From positions 1 through 15,858 of the forward strand of contig CAZCDS010000101.1 in NCBI GenBank assembly GCA_964497585.1: a stretch of DNA of 15,858 bases, written 5' to 3'. The translations under genes and the position numbers were made by a program. How positions within the stretch are numbered: position 1 is the stretch's first letter; each line of letters starts with the position of its first letter. The notes under the pieces are model-generated. The model was not told the origin of the DNA and did not search any database. It was given only the letters and a program-made list of their open reading frames with translations. Positions 14,268 through 15,858 of the stretch are shown here, one piece after another. The DNA comes from CAZCDS01 sp964497585 (GTDB lineage Bacteria > Desulfobacterota > Desulfomonilia > Desulfomonilales > Desulfomonilaceae).

Positions 14268-14459
14268 ATGCAAAAGCCTGAACACACCACCATTGATAAA
14301 ATTATCTACAGTAATTGGTTCGCTTGCCTGGTTCTCGCTTTGGCGGCGTTTTCCGTCGGGCTGCTCTATTTCAAAGGCAGGACTACCGAGGCCATCGTGG
14401 GAGCCGCTGTTTTGGTAGTCGCGGCAGTTCTCATCTTCTTCGGGAGCCGATCGGAATAG
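14268..14459 (+). CDS. Two-helix small membrane protein
   Basis: 63 residues. Two hydrophobic helices, NWFACLVLALAAFSVGLLYF (about 16-35) and AIVGAAVLVVAAVLIFFG (about 42-59), are linked by KGRTTE and followed by SRSE. The Lys/Arg content of the loop suggests a hairpin with a cytoplasmic loop and periplasmic ends, or the reverse. No family recognised. The ribosome binding site is weak (no clear GGAG), so expression is less certain, but the composition is much too regular for a chance frame. The gene is convergent with the Cys-rich exported gene at 14680. Confidence 0.65.
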   Translation: MQKPEHTTIDKIIYSNWFACLVLALAAFSVGLLYFKGRTTEAIVGAAVLVVAAVLIFFGSRSE

Positions 14460-14679
14460 GCGGAGAGTTCGCGAAGAACCAACCCTCCCCATAGTCTCAT
14501 GTTTGGCAAAAAGTCAGCCCGCGATCGGAAAAGGTCGGGGTCAGGGGGGATCCCATGTAACGAGCATGCGCCAACTCTCTGATCGTGTATCGACGTCAGT
14601 ATGGAGAGGTCGTTCGGATAGGCAAGGCTTGCGGCGCGTGTTCCGCGTGCAAAGGCAACAGCGGGAGGGTCTCCAGTGG

Positions 14680-14964
14680 TCAGGGACCGATAACCTGGTA
14701 GGTGTACGTGAATTTCGTTCCGTTACATCCGTCCGCGCATACGCGATTTCCGTAAATCCTGCACGCCCAGTCCGAATCATACGGGGTGTCAGCGGAAATA
14801 TCGATAGGAATGGTGAACAGGAAGTTCCCCACGGAATCATCGTGCTGGCACCGGCACGTGATATGGCATTTGACCCACAATTGTCCCCCCCCGACGGTCG
14901 GCGAGAGGACGAGAGTCATCGCCGTCAGAAGTGCAAGTACTACCGCAACTTTTCGAAGGCCCAT
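14680..14964 (-). CDS. Cysteine-rich exported protein
   Basis: 94 residues with a signal peptide (MGLRKVAVVLALLTAMTLVL, cleavage near residues 22-26). The mature ~70 residues contain six cysteines (C33, C37, C39, C68, C76, C80) in two clusters, WVKCHITCRCQ and CRIYGNRVCADGC, consistent with three disulfides or a metal site. Between them lies a strand-rich segment NFLFTIPIDIS. It ends KFTYTYQVIGP. No family recognised. AGGTGA lies just upstream of the ATG. The gene has its own promoter region containing the 12-base motif shared with the Nfu gene. An overlapping plus-strand frame (14503-15006) is a shadow. Confidence 0.78.
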   Translation of the reverse strand: MGLRKVAVVLALLTAMTLVLSPTVGGGQLWVKCHITCRCQHDDSVGNFLFTIPIDISADTPYDSDWACRIYGNRVCADGCNGTKFTYTYQVIGP

Positions 14965-14994
14965 GGGGTCACCTGTTCCTCTCCGTCAATTGTT

Positions 14995-15006
14995 ACCATA
15001 CCATAG
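14995..15006 (-). promoter_or_regulatory. Copy 2 of the 12-base motif, CTATGGTATGGT
   Basis: The same 12 bases seen upstream of the Nfu gene lie here 31-42 bases before the Cys-rich exported gene, on the same strand relative to the gene. At this distance TATGGT is well placed as a -10 element; upstream candidates for -35 (TTGCTT, TTTAGT) are at non-standard spacing. Confidence 0.35.
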
Positions 15007-15049
15007 CTTCCTGTACTAAAGCAACCATGACTGGAGCCCCTGCTATCAC

Positions 15050-15091
15050 GGCTAGATTTTTCTTGATGTATTCTAGCCAACATGTTATTAT
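15050..15091 (+). promoter_or_regulatory. Promoter with CTAG dyad upstream of the 15116 gene
   Basis: TTGATG (15063-15068) and TATTAT (15086-15091) are separated by 17 bases, a good sigma-70-type promoter. GGCTAGA (15050-15056) and TCTAGCC (15072-15078) form a perfect 7-bp inverted repeat straddling the -35. Another CTAG occurs at 15102-15105 just before the ribosome binding site. The half-site resembles the dyad at the 11517 gene. Confidence 0.55.
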
Positions 15092-15115
15092 ATATGCACA
15101 TCTAGGAGGAGTATT

Positions 15116-15619
15116 ATGCGCAGTAAGTGGTCCCTGGTACTCGCAGCACTCATGCTTTCCTTGGTCGCGTCCACCGCAGCCCATGCAGTGGGCGAAGACA
15201 TTCTGGCCGCCTCCGGCCAGTACACCTTTTTTATCAAGCCGGATCCCTCCTCCTGCACAACCTACTACCAGAAAATGGTTCCCTGCATCAAGAAACAGAC
15301 TGTGCCCGTAGCTGTGGGATCTGTCCCGGTCTATCCTGTTCCGATACCTATGCCCCGGCCAAAAAGGATCATGGTACAGGAGACTCCCGTGGGTCACGCC
15401 AAGGGAGCCGGTCCCTGCCTTCGATGCTGGCCGTCGCCTTGTCGTACGCCGATGGTAAAGGATGTCTTTCCGCCGGTTCCTGTACCGATACCGGTTCCCG
15501 GCCTGTCGATCGTGCCCAAATGTGTTGCCCGTCCTGTGATGCGTCCTCAGTGGTTCAAGGTTGACGAGCTCCCCATGCCGCCTCCAAGAAAAGTCCGGAA
15601 AGTGTCCCGGAGGAGATAG
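15116..15619 (+). CDS. Proline- and cysteine-rich exported protein
   Basis: 167 residues. The signal peptide MRSKWSLVLAALMLSLVAST has likely cleavage after AHA (residue 24). The mature protein has six cysteines (C47, C57, C101, C104, C109, C136). Two similar proline stretches, PVYPVPIPMP near 71-80 and PPVPVPIPVPG near 119-129, each follow a Cys-containing segment, so it may be an internal duplication of a Cys-Pro unit. The C-terminus is basic (PRKVRKVSRRR). This composition suggests an extended, cell-surface or envelope-associated protein. No family recognised. AGGAGGAG lies five bases before the ATG, and the promoter carries a CTAG dyad. Confidence 0.8.
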   Translation: MRSKWSLVLAALMLSLVASTAAHAVGEDILAASGQYTFFIKPDPSSCTTYYQKMVPCIKKQTVPVAVGSVPVYPVPIPMPRPKRIMVQETPVGHAKGAGPCLRCWPSPCRTPMVKDVFPPVPVPIPVPGLSIVPKCVARPVMRPQWFKVDELPMPPPRKVRKVSRRR

Positions 15620-15716
15620 CCGCGAGTGGTTATGGGAGCCGAAGCGCGTGCCGCTGGGTCGGAAGGTTCTCTTGGACGGTCCGGGTGCTGTGACGCGGAG
15701 GGTTGGGATAGGGCGC

Positions 15717-15745
15717 TTGAAGTGGTCCTCGGTGCGTGGTAGTGT
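15717..15745 (+). promoter_or_regulatory. Putative promoter of the acyl-CoA synthetase-like gene
   Basis: TTGAAG (15717-15722) and TAGTGT (15740-15745) are separated by exactly 17 bases and end 35 bases before the ATG at 15781. Hexamers match consensus only partly, but spacing and location fit a sigma-70-type promoter. Confidence 0.45.
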
Positions 15746-15780
15746 ACCATGTTGCAATTCTTTCTTATCCTGGAGTCACA

Positions 15781-15858
15781 ATGAATTTGAGTGAGTTGGT
15801 CGATAGGGCCGTGGACGCGCTGCCCGACCAAACAGCCCTGGTTTTTGAGGATCAGCAG
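15781..15858 (+). CDS. Acyl-CoA synthetase/AMP-ligase-like protein, N-terminus only (partial)
   Basis: The first 26 codons are visible: MNLSELVDRAVDALPDQTAL then VFEDQQ, running off the right edge. The pattern LSEL-DRA--ALPDQTALVFEDQ is the characteristic opening of long-chain fatty acid-CoA ligases and related AMP-forming enzymes, where a helix is followed by P-x-T-AL and a strand. CTGGAGTC lies just upstream as ribosome binding site. These enzymes activate a carboxylic acid through an acyl-AMP intermediate to the CoA thioester. Substrate range and even the exact subfamily cannot be judged from 26 residues. Confidence 0.7.
   Translation, partial: MNLSELVDRAVDALPDQTALVFEDQQ

Noticed and set aside
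14530..14570. G-rich GGTCGGGGTCAGGGGGG as a possible transposon-associated repeat
   Set aside because: Only one copy is seen, with no inverted partner and no transposase nearby.
14503..15006. 167-residue plus-strand open frame
   Set aside because: It runs antisense across the Cys-rich exported gene, which has a signal peptide and a good ribosome binding site; the plus frame has neither.

Overview
The window looks like chromosome from a GC-rich Desulfobacterota-type anaerobe, of the Syntrophobacter/Desulfomonile kind. This is inferred from gene content and style: a CDC48-type AAA ATPase, a CstA transporter, ArsA/Get3-like ATPases, a probable selenoprotein and many small exported proteins. There is no rRNA, tRNA, CRISPR array or intact insertion sequence, and nothing clearly phage-derived.

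Layout. Positions 1-1406 (minus strand): the first codons of a gene leaving the left edge, a stand-alone response-regulator receiver protein, and a 74-residue NifU-C (Nfu-type) iron-sulfur scaffold. Positions 1647-2843 (plus): an exported protein of unknown function, then a thioredoxin-like gene that appears to read through an in-frame TGA as selenocysteine (U-R-G-C motif with a SECIS-like hairpin). A terminator and several hairpins separate it from the convergent block. Positions 3172-7536 (minus): a likely operon running cstA-like transporter, two paralogous ~96-residue proteins, then two paralogous ArsA/Get3-like ATPases that overlap by ATGA. Positions 7934-11064 (minus): a possible small exported protein, a double-AAA CDC48/VAT homologue with a Cys/His-rich N-terminal tail and a degenerate second ATPase domain, and a small acidic conserved protein. 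Positions 11448-15619: mostly exported or membrane proteins (a 65-residue mature secreted protein, a 737-residue TPR protein, a two-helix membrane peptide, a Cys-rich exported protein on the minus strand, and a Pro/Cys-rich exported protein). The right edge holds the first 26 codons of an acyl-CoA synthetase-like gene.

How the genes may work together. The most interesting unit is 3172-5802. Two Get3/ArsA-like ATPases carry complementary defects: one has Asn in place of the switch I catalytic Asp, the other has lost the DTAPT switch II motif. They sit beside two paralogous small proteins with a conserved hydrophobic GD-LGVP-YY-LRLLPH core. This suggests an obligate ATPase heterodimer serving a pair of small membrane-associated proteins, possibly linked to the CstA transporter. 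Two exported-protein genes (11517 and 15116) share CTAG-containing dyads over their promoters and may be co-regulated. The partner assignments are inference; the residue-level observations are read directly from the sequence.
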